Below, piece by piece: positions 16,261 through 25,249 of a DNA stretch of 64,000 nucleotides. The stretch lies in contig JBDKTA010000065.1 in the NCBI GenBank assembly GCA_039680605.1, forward strand, positions 20,866 through 84,865. The letters run 5' to 3'. The DNA comes from Planctomycetaceae bacterium. Lineage in GTDB: Bacteria > Planctomycetota > Phycisphaerae > SM23-33. Positions within the stretch are counted from its first letter, which is position 1; every line of letters begins with the position of its first letter. A program made the translations under genes and the position numbers. The notes beneath the pieces were generated by a model. That model was given only the letters and a program-made list of their open reading frames with translations, made no database searches and was not told the origin of the DNA.

Positions 16261-16394
16261 CAGTAAGCAGTAATCCGTAAACAGTAATCAGTAATCGGGT
16301 AATCAGTAATCGGGTTACTGGTTACTGTACTGGTTACTGGTTACTGGTTACTGGTTACTGGTTACTGATTACCGGTTACTGATTACCGATTACG
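16261..16394. repeat. R6 word-hairpin (AGTAATC / GGTTACT heptads) in a divergent gap
   Basis: The left half has CAGTAATC-type heptads, and the right half has at least eight GGTTACT, GATTACC or GATTACT heptads in inverted sense. It fills most of the 200-base gap between the NUDIX gene and dxr. Its lexicon is that of 10005-10101, with an added GGTTACT run. Confidence 0.88.
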
Positions 16395-16439
16395 TGATTG
16401 CCAATATTTCCTTGGCAGCTAAGATAGCTGATTCATGCC

Positions 16440-17594
16440 ATGAAAACTAAACGCGTAGCCATCCTCGGTTCCACCGGAAGCATCGGGCGCCAGGCGCTGG
16501 AGGTGATCGACTCCACGCCCGGGCTTTGTGCCTGCGCGCTGGCGGCGGGGGGCAATTGGGAACTGCTGGCTGAGCAGGCCCAGAAGTTCCGTCCGCAGAC
16601 CATTGCCCTGGCGGACGGAAAGAATCACGCGGACCTGCGGTCGCGCCTCGGGGCGGGCGTCGAGGTGCTCAACGGTCCGGATGCAATGACCGAACTCGTC
16701 CGCCGAAGCCGCCCGGACATTCTTCTGACGGCCGTCGTCGGAGCAGCCGGTCTGGCGCCGACGCTGGCGGGGATCGAATGCGGGGCGGACCTGGCCATCG
16801 CCAACAAGGAAACGCTGGTGATGGCCGGGGCGGTCGTCATGCCCGCGGCCCGGGCAGCGGGCGTAGCCGTCCTGCCCGTCGACAGCGAGCACTCGGCGAT
16901 TTTGCAGTGCCTCTCGGCCGGCAAGCGTTCGGAAGTGCGCCGGGTGATCATTACCGCCTCCGGCGGGGCGCTGCGCGACTGGCCCGCCGACACGGCCGAG
17001 TTCGCCACCGTAAAAGACGCTTTGAACCACCCCACCTGGCAGATGGGGCCTAAGATTACCATAGACTCTGCCACGCTGATCAACAAAGCCCTGGAGATCG
17101 TCGAGGCACACTGGTTCTTCGACCTCGGGGCCGACGAGATTGCGGTCGTCCTGCACGAGCAGTCAATCGTACATTCATTAGTGGAATACTGCGACGGGTC
17201 GGTGATCGCCCAGATGGGCCGGCCGGACATGACCGGGCCCATCGCCTACGCGCTGAGCCACCCCCACCGCCAGGTGCGCCGCGGGGCGCCGCTGGACCTG
17301 GCGGCTGTGGGAACGTTGACCTTCCGCCGCGTGGAGGGGCGATTCGCCCGCGCGGTGGACCTGGGGTTCGAAGCCATCCGCCGCGGCGGAACGGCCGGCG
17401 CCGTGCTCAACAGCGCCAACGAGGCGGCCGTGGCGGCGTTTCTGGCGGGCAAGATTCGGTTCGGCCGCATCGTCCCGCTGGTCGAAGAAATACTCAACCG
17501 CGCCCCCCGCGGCGGGCGCGACGTGACGCTGGACGCATTGATCGAGGCTGACGCCTGGGCCCGCCAGTGCGTAGCCGCGGCTATCGAGGGCTAA
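16440..17594 (+). CDS. dxr: 1-deoxy-D-xylulose 5-phosphate reductoisomerase
   Basis: Second enzyme of the MEP pathway to isoprenoids, converting DXP to MEP with NADPH and a divalent metal. The 384-residue product has the NADPH loop GSTGSIG at 10-16, the metal ligands in VDSE at 147-150, the substrate loop NHPTWQMGPK at 196-205, ALEIVEAHWFF at 217-227 and NSANEAAV at 324-331. All expected active-site residues are present and length is normal. It is followed by rseP after an R2 hairpin, an order common in many bacteria. Confidence 0.97.
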   Translation: MKTKRVAILGSTGSIGRQALEVIDSTPGLCACALAAGGNWELLAEQAQKFRPQTIALADGKNHADLRSRLGAGVEVLNGPDAMTELVRRSRPDILLTAVVGAAGLAPTLAGIECGADLAIANKETLVMAGAVVMPAARAAGVAVLPVDSEHSAILQCLSAGKRSEVRRVIITASGGALRDWPADTAEFATVKDALNHPTWQMGPKITIDSATLINKALEIVEAHWFFDLGADEIAVVLHEQSIVHSLVEYCDGSVIAQMGRPDMTGPIAYALSHPHRQVRRGAPLDLAAVGTLTFRRVEGRFARAVDLGFEAIRRGGTAGAVLNSANEAAVAAFLAGKIRFGRIVPLVEEILNRAPRGGRDVTLDALIEADAWARQCVAAAIEG

Positions 17595-17597
17595 CTT

Positions 17598-17650
17598 GGT
17601 GGCACAGGCTTTCCAGCCTGTGCTCCACAGCCTCCAAAGGCTGTGCCACC
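17598..17650. repeat. R2 palindromic repeat between dxr and rseP
   Basis: GGTGGCACAGGCTTTCCAGC and its inverted partner ending CTGTGCCACC lie between the two genes. A GTG in the right arm is in frame with rseP, but the ATG 14 bases after the repeat has the better ribosome site. Confidence 0.88.
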
Positions 17651-17663
17651 CAAAGAGGATTGC

Positions 17664-19790
17664 ATGCCGATATTAGCAGCGAGTATGGCGTATATGTGGT
17701 CGGAATGGCTTTGGCCGGTCGCCCTGATGGTGATGGGGTTGGCGGCGGTAGTCTTCTTCCACGAACTGGGACACTTCATCGCCGCCAAAGCGGTGGGCAT
17801 CAAGGTCGAGCGGTTCGCCCTGGGATTTGGTCCGCGGCTGTTCGGCGGCAAATGGGGCGAGACGGACTTCTGCGTGAACCTGGTTCCCCTGGGCGGCTAC
17901 GTCAAGATGCTCGGGCAGGAAGACGCCAAGGAGGTCCAGGACCACTACGAGGACCCGAGGGCGTATCCCAATAAATCCGTCGGAGCGCGGATGATCGTGA
18001 TCGCCGCGGGGGTGGTGATGAACGTCATCTTCGCCGCGGCATTGTTCGTGACGGTCTGCATGGTCGGCATCGAAATGCAGGCGCCCGTCGCCGGCCGCGC
18101 CATACCGGGAATGCCCGCCGATACCGAAAAGATCGTCTGGACGACGCCGCAGGATCTGCCGCCCACGGCCGATCGCCCCGACACGGTCGGCCTGGAAGCC
18201 GGCGACCGGATCGTGAGCGTCAACGGAAAAGAAATCACCACCTATCGCCAGCTCGTGCTCAAAGGCGCCTTCGCCGACAAGGGCGAAGTCTTCACCTTCG
18301 TCATCGAACGCCAGTTCCAGGGACGCACCTGGCGGGGCGCCATGCAGATGGCCACCACCCAGGGAAGAACCGCCGGATCGACGATGCGCATGTTCGGCAT
18401 CGCCGCGGCGCCGGGGCGAACGCTGGCCGTCCCCCCTTATACCCTGCTGGACGTGCCCTTTGAGAACAAAGATGTGCTGACGGCCGTCAACGATCAGCCG
18501 ATCCGCCACGGATGGGAACTGGATCCGCTCAGCCAGAAGCTCGACGGCAAGGGCGTCACCGTGACGGTGATGCGCAAGGTCGAGTCCGACGGCAAGGCGT
18601 TGAAGGAGCAGACGCTGACGGTGCAGCCGCGCCTGCAGACGGGGTCCAACGTCTTTTTCAAAAAGGACGGCACGGTCGTGCGCGCCTGGCCGCTGTGGAT
18701 GGACAGCGAGGAGGCGCCCGACGGTTCGACAGTGCTCAAATATGTCGTGACCTTGAGCGACGGGTCGCGGAGAGAACTGCTCGATAGGGACCTGGCGTCA
18801 ACGGGTTCGCCGCTGGACATCCTGGGCATGACGCCGCGGGCGGAAGTGGGCTGGATCTCCGAAGACTCCCCCGCCTCCCGCGCCGGGATGCTGCCCGGAG
18901 ACAAGATCGTCCAAATCGGCGACATCTCCACGCCCACCTACGAAGAGCTCCAGAAGGCCCTCAAGGATTCCGCCGGCCAGAGCATCGCCCTGACCGTCGA
19001 ACGTGAAGGCAAGACTCTCGACCTGACAGCCGCTCCCAAGATGCAGAAGGACCAGGCGATTCTGGGGTTCGGTCGCGCGTCCGACATCTCGTCGACCATT
19101 GTGGCGGGCCTGCGCGAGAACTCACCGGTGGCTAAGAACGCCAAGGGACGCGTCCACAAAGGCGCGGCGCTGGTAAGCGTCAACGAGACTCCGGTGCGGA
19201 CCTGGTTCGACGTGCGCCAGGCGCTCAACGCCTTGTCCGGCAAAGAGGTCACGCTGACGTTCCGCGACGGCGGCAAGGACATTCCCGTGGCGCTGGGCGT
19301 TCTCGATGCGGCGATGTATCAACCGCAGGACCTCGACGTGAACCTGCTGGGTCCCGGCGCGGCCCAGCGCCCGCTGACGTTCGAGGTGCGCAAAGGCCCC
19401 CTCGAAGCCATCGCCTGGGGCGTCGGCGAATCGGCCGACTTCATCCGCGAAGCCTACATGAGCCTGCTGGCGCTGTTCCAGCGCAAGTTCCCGCTGTCGG
19501 GGATGACCGGGCCGCTGGGCATCGGCGGGCTGGCTATCCAGGTCGGGCGCGAGAGCGTGGTGCAGTTCGTGTACTTCATGGCCATGATCTCGTGCTTCCT
19601 GGCGGTGATGAACTTCCTGCCGATCCCCGTCGTCGACGGGGGCCACGCCGTGCTGCTGATTGTCGAGAAGGTCCGGGGCAAGCCCCTGCCGGCGCGGGTC
19701 GTCAACGCCATTCAGATGGTTGGATTGTTCCTGATCCTCGGCGCATTCCTGGCCATCACCTTCAACGATCTGCTGCGGATGGTCAAGTAG
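17664..19790 (+). CDS. rseP: RseP-type site-2 zinc metalloprotease with extended PDZ region
   Basis: An inner-membrane protease that cleaves transmembrane segments, for example of anti-sigma factors. The zinc site HELGH is at 33-37 in the first helix. The second metal motif NFLPIPVVDGGH begins near 650 (Asp658). At 708 residues it is much longer than E. coli RseP (about 450). The extra length lies between the helices, with PDZ-like folds around 165-240 (LEAGDRIVSVNG) and about 395-450 (SRAGMLPGDKIVQIG), and perhaps a third near 490-545. I chose the ATG at 17664 over the GTG at 17643 because AGAGGA stands six bases before it. Confidence 0.92.
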   Translation: MPILAASMAYMWSEWLWPVALMVMGLAAVVFFHELGHFIAAKAVGIKVERFALGFGPRLFGGKWGETDFCVNLVPLGGYVKMLGQEDAKEVQDHYEDPRAYPNKSVGARMIVIAAGVVMNVIFAAALFVTVCMVGIEMQAPVAGRAIPGMPADTEKIVWTTPQDLPPTADRPDTVGLEAGDRIVSVNGKEITTYRQLVLKGAFADKGEVFTFVIERQFQGRTWRGAMQMATTQGRTAGSTMRMFGIAAAPGRTLAVPPYTLLDVPFENKDVLTAVNDQPIRHGWELDPLSQKLDGKGVTVTVMRKVESDGKALKEQTLTVQPRLQTGSNVFFKKDGTVVRAWPLWMDSEEAPDGSTVLKYVVTLSDGSRRELLDRDLASTGSPLDILGMTPRAEVGWISEDSPASRAGMLPGDKIVQIGDISTPTYEELQKALKDSAGQSIALTVEREGKTLDLTAAPKMQKDQAILGFGRASDISSTIVAGLRENSPVAKNAKGRVHKGAALVSVNETPVRTWFDVRQALNALSGKEVTLTFRDGGKDIPVALGVLDAAMYQPQDLDVNLLGPGAAQRPLTFEVRKGPLEAIAWGVGESADFIREAYMSLLALFQRKFPLSGMTGPLGIGGLAIQVGRESVVQFVYFMAMISCFLAVMNFLPIPVVDGGHAVLLIVEKVRGKPLPARVVNAIQMVGLFLILGAFLAITFNDLLRMVK

Positions 19791-20712
19791 GCCCCGGCGA
19801 CGCCGGCTCGCTGGGCTTGGGCGTGGCCAGAACCTGCGGAATGATGACCAGCACGGTCTCGAACTTCGCGCCGTCCTTCTCGCGCACCAGGAAGTGATGG
19901 CCGGGGCTGGAGCTGCTGGCCGACTGGGCGTTGGGACCCACGATCAGGAAGTCGTTGGCGCGCACCGACAACTGGAACCGCAGGCTGTCGAAGTCGTACA
20001 TGTCCTGGCGCAACTCGGACATGACGCGCCCGTCGCGAGTGAACAGACGCTGGCGGGTCTGCGCGTCGCGGATCTGCGGGGTGGCCGTCACCAGCACGTT
20101 CCAGGGTTCGTCCTCGTTGATCGTCCCCAGCAGGCTCATGAGATATTGCCCGGCGGGGTAGTCGCAGCCGCTGAGGGTGCGGTCAGGGCGCGAGACGAAG
20201 ATCGTCGCCGGCGAATCGTCGTCCTTGAGCGGCACCTCGACGCTCTTGCCCGGAAGGCAGTGCATGAGCCGGTCGGTGTAGCCCTTGGCGGTGAGGGCCT
20301 TGAGGATGCGCGCCAAGTCCGGCCACGTGTCGCGGCGACCCAGGCCCACGCGCAGACCGTTGCGCCCCAGGGCGGCTGCCCGCGCCGGGCCCAGAGGCTC
20401 TTCGTCAACATAGCTCCAGATCTCTTCCGACCCGCTGACGGTGCCGATCGGGGCCTCGATCGAAATCACCTGCAGACGCAGGATCAACACGTGCGTGCGC
20501 GGGTCCGGCGCGGCGCCGGGAACGACCTCCACCACCGGATGAACCGTCTGCCCGATCCGGGCAACCAGGACCGGCTGGGTGGTCGTCGGCGGATTCTTGA
20601 CAACCGCGCGGGGCGGCACGCCGATCTGCGAATCGTCCCCTTGCGGCTGACAGCCGCAACAGACCGCCAGCGCCAACGTGCATGCGATCGTCATGCGATT
20701 CATGCAAAACAT
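19783..20712 (-). CDS. Hypothetical lipoprotein
   Basis: About 300 residues. The N-terminus has basic residues, a hydrophobic core (TIACTLALAVCCGC) and a cysteine that fits a lipobox, so it is probably a membrane-anchored lipoprotein. The mature part has beta-rich segments such as THVLILRLQVISIEAPIG, and ends with VTATPQIRDAQTRQR and FETVLVIIPQV. No known family is recognised; the ending loosely recalls secretin-like beta domains but that is weak. The start is uncertain between 20712, 20703 and 20694. Longer upstream reading is discarded because it would translate the ATGG array. It converges on rseP with an 8-base overlap of ends. Confidence 0.7.
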   Translation of the reverse strand: MFCMNRMTIACTLALAVCCGCQPQGDDSQIGVPPRAVVKNPPTTTQPVLVARIGQTVHPVVEVVPGAAPDPRTHVLILRLQVISIEAPIGTVSGSEEIWSYVDEEPLGPARAAALGRNGLRVGLGRRDTWPDLARILKALTAKGYTDRLMHCLPGKSVEVPLKDDDSPATIFVSRPDRTLSGCDYPAGQYLMSLLGTINEDEPWNVLVTATPQIRDAQTRQRLFTRDGRVMSELRQDMYDFDSLRFQLSVRANDFLIVGPNAQSASSSSPGHHFLVREKDGAKFETVLVIIPQVLATPKPSEPASPGPT

Positions 20713-20766
20713 GCTAGTTGCACATCGCAGGCAAGTCAACGAACAGTAGCGACGGCGGGAGGAAGA

Positions 20767-20940
20767 ATGGATGGATGGATGGATGGATGGATGGATGGAT
20801 GAAAGACCGGAAGAATGGAATGTTGGAAGAATGGGTGGCATGGCGACACGCGTTGTTCAGCGGGTCGCCATGATCGCAGCACCCGACGGGGAGCATGGGC
20901 GGGACGCCCATGCGACTCACGGGCGAGACGCCCGTGCTAC
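20767..20940. repeat. Composite repeat block: ATGG x8 array, R5 copy, R1 copies
   Basis: An ATGG array (20767-20801), an AAGAATGGAATG stretch of R6 type, an R5 copy at about 20830-20874 (GGTGGCATGGCGACACGCG) and two R1-like palindromes (about 20890-20914 and 20916-20940) follow in series. The last R1 copy runs into the hemL coding end and supplies its stop codon. Confidence 0.85.
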
Positions 20941-22236
20941 TGCTGCAGCCGCGAAGGCTTTTTCCGCCGCGGCGATGGTTGCGGCAATATCGGCGTCGGT
21001 ATGGGCCGCCGAGACGAACATCGCCTCGTACTGGCTTGGGGCGATGTAGACCCCCTCGTCCAGCATCGCGTGGAAGAACGCCGCGAATGCCCGCGTGTCG
21101 GCGGCAGTCGCCTGGCGGTAGTCGCTCACGGGCGGGGCGGCGAAGAACGGCGTCATCATGCTGGCGACGCGGTTGAGGCAGCATTGGTCTTTCCATCCCG
21201 CGCCGGCGGCGGCACGAGACAACCCCGCGGCCAGGTGCGACGAAGCGATGTCGAGCTTCTCATAAAATCCTTCCGCCCGCAGGGCCGACAGCGTCGCCAG
21301 GCCCGCGGCCATCGCCACCGGGTTGCCCGAGAGCGTTCCCGCCTGGTAGACCGGTCCCTCCGGAGCGAGGTTGGCCATGATCGCTTCAGAGGCGCCAAAG
21401 GCCCCCACCGGCAGGCCCCCGCCGATGATCTTGCCCAGCGTGGTGATGTCCGGCCGCACGCCGTAGAGCTTCTGCGCCCCCCCGTACGCCACGCGAAAGC
21501 CCGTCATCACCTCGTCGAAGATCAGCAGCGTTCCGCAGGAATCGCACGCGTCGCGCAGGCCCTGCAGATATCCCGGCGCCGGCGGCACGACGCCCATGTT
21601 GCCGGCCACCGGCTCGACCAGCACCGCGGCGATTGTTTCGCCCTGCGAGGCCAGCATCGCCTTGACGGCATCGAGGTCGTTGTAGTGCGCCAGCAGCGTG
21701 TCCGCCGTGGCGCCGCGGGGCACGCCCGGGCTGGAGGGCATGCCCAGCGTCAACGCCCCGCTGCCGGCGCTGACCAGCAGCGCGTCGCTGTGACCGTGAT
21801 AGCAGCCGATGATCTTGACGATCTTGTCGCGCCGCGTGGCGCCCCGCGCCAACCGGACGGCCGACATCACCGCCTCGGTCCCGCTGGAGACGAACCGGAC
21901 CTTGCGAATCGACGGAAACGCCGCGATCACCGCCTCGGCCAGCAGCGTCTCGCTCTCGGTCGGCGCTCCGAAACTCGCGCCATTCTGGATCGCCTTGGCC
22001 ACCGCCGCGGTGACCTGCTCCGCCGCGTGGCCGAGTATCGCCGGACCGTAGCTGCCGACGTAATCGATATACGTGTTGCCGTCGATGTCCGTAATGCGGG
22101 CGCCCCGCGCCCGGGCGATCACCGGCGGCGTGCCCCCCACGGCCGCAAACGCCCGCACCGGCGAGTCGACCCCGCCGACGAGTACCTTGCATGCACGGGC
22201 AAAAGCAGCTTTGGATTTTTCTTCACGATGAGTCAT
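20917..22236 (-). CDS. hemL: Glutamate-1-semialdehyde 2,1-aminomutase
   Basis: Makes 5-aminolevulinate from glutamate-1-semialdehyde in the C5 route to heme, using PLP. The 439-residue protein has the PLP lysine in TTLGKIIGGG (about Lys269) and the typical VSSGTEAVMSA and IFDEVMTGFR motifs. I start at ATG 22236 (MTHREEKSK); a TTG 15 bases upstream is less likely. The last residues ARASRP and the stop are encoded by an R1 repeat, so the natural C-terminus was replaced or lengthened by a few residues. It lies downstream of leuS on the same strand. Confidence 0.95.
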   Translation of the reverse strand: MTHREEKSKAAFARACKVLVGGVDSPVRAFAAVGGTPPVIARARGARITDIDGNTYIDYVGSYGPAILGHAAEQVTAAVAKAIQNGASFGAPTESETLLAEAVIAAFPSIRKVRFVSSGTEAVMSAVRLARGATRRDKIVKIIGCYHGHSDALLVSAGSGALTLGMPSSPGVPRGATADTLLAHYNDLDAVKAMLASQGETIAAVLVEPVAGNMGVVPPAPGYLQGLRDACDSCGTLLIFDEVMTGFRVAYGGAQKLYGVRPDITTLGKIIGGGLPVGAFGASEAIMANLAPEGPVYQAGTLSGNPVAMAAGLATLSALRAEGFYEKLDIASSHLAAGLSRAAAGAGWKDQCCLNRVASMMTPFFAAPPVSDYRQATAADTRAFAAFFHAMLDEGVYIAPSQYEAMFVSAAHTDADIAATIAAAEKAFAAAAVARASRP

Positions 22237-22263
22237 ATGTAAGTCGCCCAAAGCACCGGAATG

Positions 22264-22420
22264 TTAGCGGTCGAGCTTGCTCGACGTGGTTTTTCGCTGA
22301 CCGAACAACCGCGCGGAGCAAGCTCCGCCGCTAACTCTTCACTGCGGGTCCTCATGGCGACCCGCAAAAAACAACAACGCGCGTCGCCATGCCACCCATC
22401 CACTTCGAACTTCGACCTTC
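22264..22420. repeat. R4 and R5 repeats upstream of hemL
   Basis: R4 is seen as TTAGCGGTCGAGCTTGCTCG with its inverted partner GAGCAAGCTCCGCCGCTAAC at about 22264-22332. Next comes an R5 fragment (CATGGCGACCCGC...GCGTCGCCATGCCACCC). Last is a short ACTTCGAACTTCGACCTTCG word run just beyond the leuS stop. Confidence 0.82.
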
Positions 22421-22431
22421 GAACTTCGAAC

Positions 22432-25218
22432 TTATTTCACCACCAGATTCACCAACCGGCCCGGCACGACGATCCTCTTGAGCACCTGCTTGCCTTCAAC
22501 CGCCGCGGCGACGGCGGGTTCGGCCAGGGCGGCGGCGATCACGTCGGCCTCAGCGGCGTCGGCGGGCGCGGTGATGCGGGCTTTCATCTTGCCGTTGACC
22601 TGCACGGCCAACTCGACAGTGTTCTCAACGATCATCGCCTCGTCGAATGCCGGCCACGCTTCGTACGCCAGCGAGCCCTCGTGGCCGAGCACCTGCCAGA
22701 GTTCCTCGGCGATGTGCGGGGCCATTGGCGCCAGCAGCAGAACAAAGCGCCCGGCCTGGTCGCCCGTGATGCGCCCGGCTTTGAAGACCGCGTTGACGAA
22801 CTCCATCATGGCGGCGATAGCCGTGTTGAACTTCATCGCGCGGTAGTCTTCGCCGACCTTCCTGATCAGGCGGTGCAGCGCCCGCTCGACCTGCTCGTCG
22901 GGCGCCTCGGCCGACAGCAGCGGCGCATTCTCCTCGGCGCCGGCGATCATCCGCCAGACGCGCTGCAGGAAACGGTGTACGCCGGGCACGTCGCGGGTGT
23001 TCCAGGGCTTGGAGGCGTCGAGGGGGCCCATGAACATCTCGTACAGGCGGAAGGTGTCGGCCCCGTACTGGCCGATCACGTCGTCGGGGTTCACCACGTT
23101 CTTCAGGGCCTTGGACATCTTCTCGACACTGATGGCCAGCTCCTCGCCGGTGGCCTTGAGGATGGGCTTGTCGCCGGTAAAGTCGATAGCGTCGTAGGGC
23201 ATGCTCACGCCACGGCGGTCGCGGTAGGTGAAGCTGGTGATCATACCCTGGTTGAACAGCTTGCCGAAGGGCTCGCTCGTCGAGACGTGCCCCAGGTCGA
23301 ACAGCACCTTGTGCCAGAACCGCGAGTACAGCAGATGCAGCACGGCGTGCTCGGCCCCGCCGACGTACAGGTCCACCCCGCCGGAGGCGTTCGTTTCAGA
23401 GGGCGACATCCAATACTTCTCGATGTCGCGGCCGACGAAGCGGTTATCGTTGTCGGGGTCGAGGTAGCGCAGGTAGTACCAGCAGCTCCCGGCCCACTGG
23501 GGCATGGTGTTGAGTTCTCGCGTAGCCGGCCCGCCGCAGACCGGGCAGGTGGTCGCCGCCCAGTCCGTGAGCTTGCCCAGCGGCGGCGAGGGCGGCGCCG
23601 ACGGGTCGTCGCTGGACATGGGCGTGAAGTCGTCCATCTCCGGCAGTTCGAGGGGCAACTGATCCTCGCCCAGGGCCACCGCGCCACAGGTCTCGCAATG
23701 GACGATCGGGAACGGCTCGCCCCAGTACCGCTGCCGGCTGAACAACCAGTCGCGCAGCTTGTAGTTCACCGCGCGCTTGCCCAAGCCGTTTTCGGCCAGC
23801 CATTCGGTGATGCGCTTCTTGAACTCCTGCGTGGGCAGACCGTCGTAGAGTCCTGAATTGACGGCCGTGCCGTTGCCGACGTACCCATGCCAATCGACCC
23901 CTTCGGGCGGGGCCACCACCTGCACGATCGGCAGGTTGAACTTCTGCGCGAACTCGTAATCGCGCGTGTCGTGGGCGGGCACAGCCATGATCGCGCCGGT
24001 GCCGTAGCCCATCATTACATAGTCCGCCACCCAGATCGGGATGCGCGCGTCGTTGATGGGGTTGATCGCGTAGGCGCCGGTAAAGACGCCGGTTTTGTCT
24101 TTCGACTCGGCCGTCCGCTCGAGTTCGGACTTCTGCGCCGAGGCCGCGATGTAGCTCTCGACCGCGTGGCGCTGGTCGGGCGTGGTGATCTGCATCACCA
24201 GCGGATGCTCCGGCGCCAGCACCATGTAGGTGGCCCCGTAGAGCGTATCCGGCCGCGTGGTGTAGACGACCAGTTCATCTTCGTAGCCATTGATCTCAAA
24301 GATGACCTCGGCCCCGATGCTCTTGCCGATCCAGTTTCGCTGCATGATCTTGATCGGCTCGGGCCACTCGACGGTCTCGATGTCGGCCAGCAGGCGCTCG
24401 GCGTAGGCGGTGATGCGGAGCATCCACTGCTTGAGCGCGCGGCGGTAGACGGGATAGTTGCCCCGCTCGCTGCGCCCTTCGTTGGTGACCTCCTCGTTGG
24501 CCAGCACCGTGCCGAGTTTGGGGCACCAGTTGACGGGCACCTCGTCCATGTACGCCAGGCGCTGGCCGTCGATCACGTCGCGCTGCTGGGCGGGCGTCAG
24601 CTCCTGCCATTTCTTCAGCCCCGCCGCCTCGCCGAAGACCGGATCGAGCCCCTCCACCGGATTGGGAACCGGGGCCCCCGACAGGTCCACCATGTATTGG
24701 CCGTTTTCCAGGGCGTTGATCAGCTCAGCGACCGGCCGCGCCCGCTGCGCTGCCGCGTCGTACCAGCTATTGAACAACTGCAGGAAGATCCACTGCGTCC
24801 AGCGGTAGTAGTCTTCGTCGGTCGTCGCCAGGCGGCGCGACCAGTCGTAGGAGAAGCCGAACATCTTGATCTGCCGCTCGATGTTGGCGATGTTCGCCTC
24901 GGTCGTCACGCGCGGATGCACGCCGTGTTCGACGGCGTACTGCTCGGCCGGCAGACCGAAGGCGTCGTACCCCATCGGGTGCAGCACGTTGTACCCGCAC
25001 ATGCGCGCCCATCGGGCGACGATGTCGGTCGCCGTGTAGCCTTCCGGGTGCCCGACGTGCAACCCCGCGCCGCTGGGATAGGGAAACATGTCCAGCACGT
25101 AAAGCTTGGGCTTGTTCTCAAAGCCCGCATCGCCGGGGTTGACCTGGCAGAACGTGCCTTTGTCGGCCCAGTATTTCTGCCACTTCGTCTCGATCGCTGC
25201 AAAGTCATATCCACGCAT
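22432..25218 (-). CDS. leuS: Leucyl-tRNA synthetase
   Basis: Class I aminoacyl-tRNA synthetase that charges tRNA-Leu. The 928-residue protein has the HIGH motif as HVGH at 54-57 and an editing CP1 domain with VVYTTRPDTLYGATY and MAVPAHDTRDYEF. A zinc-like CETCG/CPVCGG insertion lies near 510-555. The KMSKS loop reads KMSKA at 700-704, with alanine in place of the final serine, while the neighbouring NVVNPDDVI is intact. The C-terminal VNGKMKARI domain is complete. The KMSKA change could slow the activation step or be tolerated. Start context is weak, but the N-terminus MRGYDFAAIETKWQ is family-typical. Confidence 0.97.
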   Translation of the reverse strand: MRGYDFAAIETKWQKYWADKGTFCQVNPGDAGFENKPKLYVLDMFPYPSGAGLHVGHPEGYTATDIVARWARMCGYNVLHPMGYDAFGLPAEQYAVEHGVHPRVTTEANIANIERQIKMFGFSYDWSRRLATTDEDYYRWTQWIFLQLFNSWYDAAAQRARPVAELINALENGQYMVDLSGAPVPNPVEGLDPVFGEAAGLKKWQELTPAQQRDVIDGQRLAYMDEVPVNWCPKLGTVLANEEVTNEGRSERGNYPVYRRALKQWMLRITAYAERLLADIETVEWPEPIKIMQRNWIGKSIGAEVIFEINGYEDELVVYTTRPDTLYGATYMVLAPEHPLVMQITTPDQRHAVESYIAASAQKSELERTAESKDKTGVFTGAYAINPINDARIPIWVADYVMMGYGTGAIMAVPAHDTRDYEFAQKFNLPIVQVVAPPEGVDWHGYVGNGTAVNSGLYDGLPTQEFKKRITEWLAENGLGKRAVNYKLRDWLFSRQRYWGEPFPIVHCETCGAVALGEDQLPLELPEMDDFTPMSSDDPSAPPSPPLGKLTDWAATTCPVCGGPATRELNTMPQWAGSCWYYLRYLDPDNDNRFVGRDIEKYWMSPSETNASGGVDLYVGGAEHAVLHLLYSRFWHKVLFDLGHVSTSEPFGKLFNQGMITSFTYRDRRGVSMPYDAIDFTGDKPILKATGEELAISVEKMSKALKNVVNPDDVIGQYGADTFRLYEMFMGPLDASKPWNTRDVPGVHRFLQRVWRMIAGAEENAPLLSAEAPDEQVERALHRLIRKVGEDYRAMKFNTAIAAMMEFVNAVFKAGRITGDQAGRFVLLLAPMAPHIAEELWQVLGHEGSLAYEAWPAFDEAMIVENTVELAVQVNGKMKARITAPADAAEADVIAAALAEPAVAAAVEGKQVLKRIVVPGRLVNLVVK

Positions 25219-25249
25219 GGCTTGTTTCTACGACGATTGCGTGGCTAAG

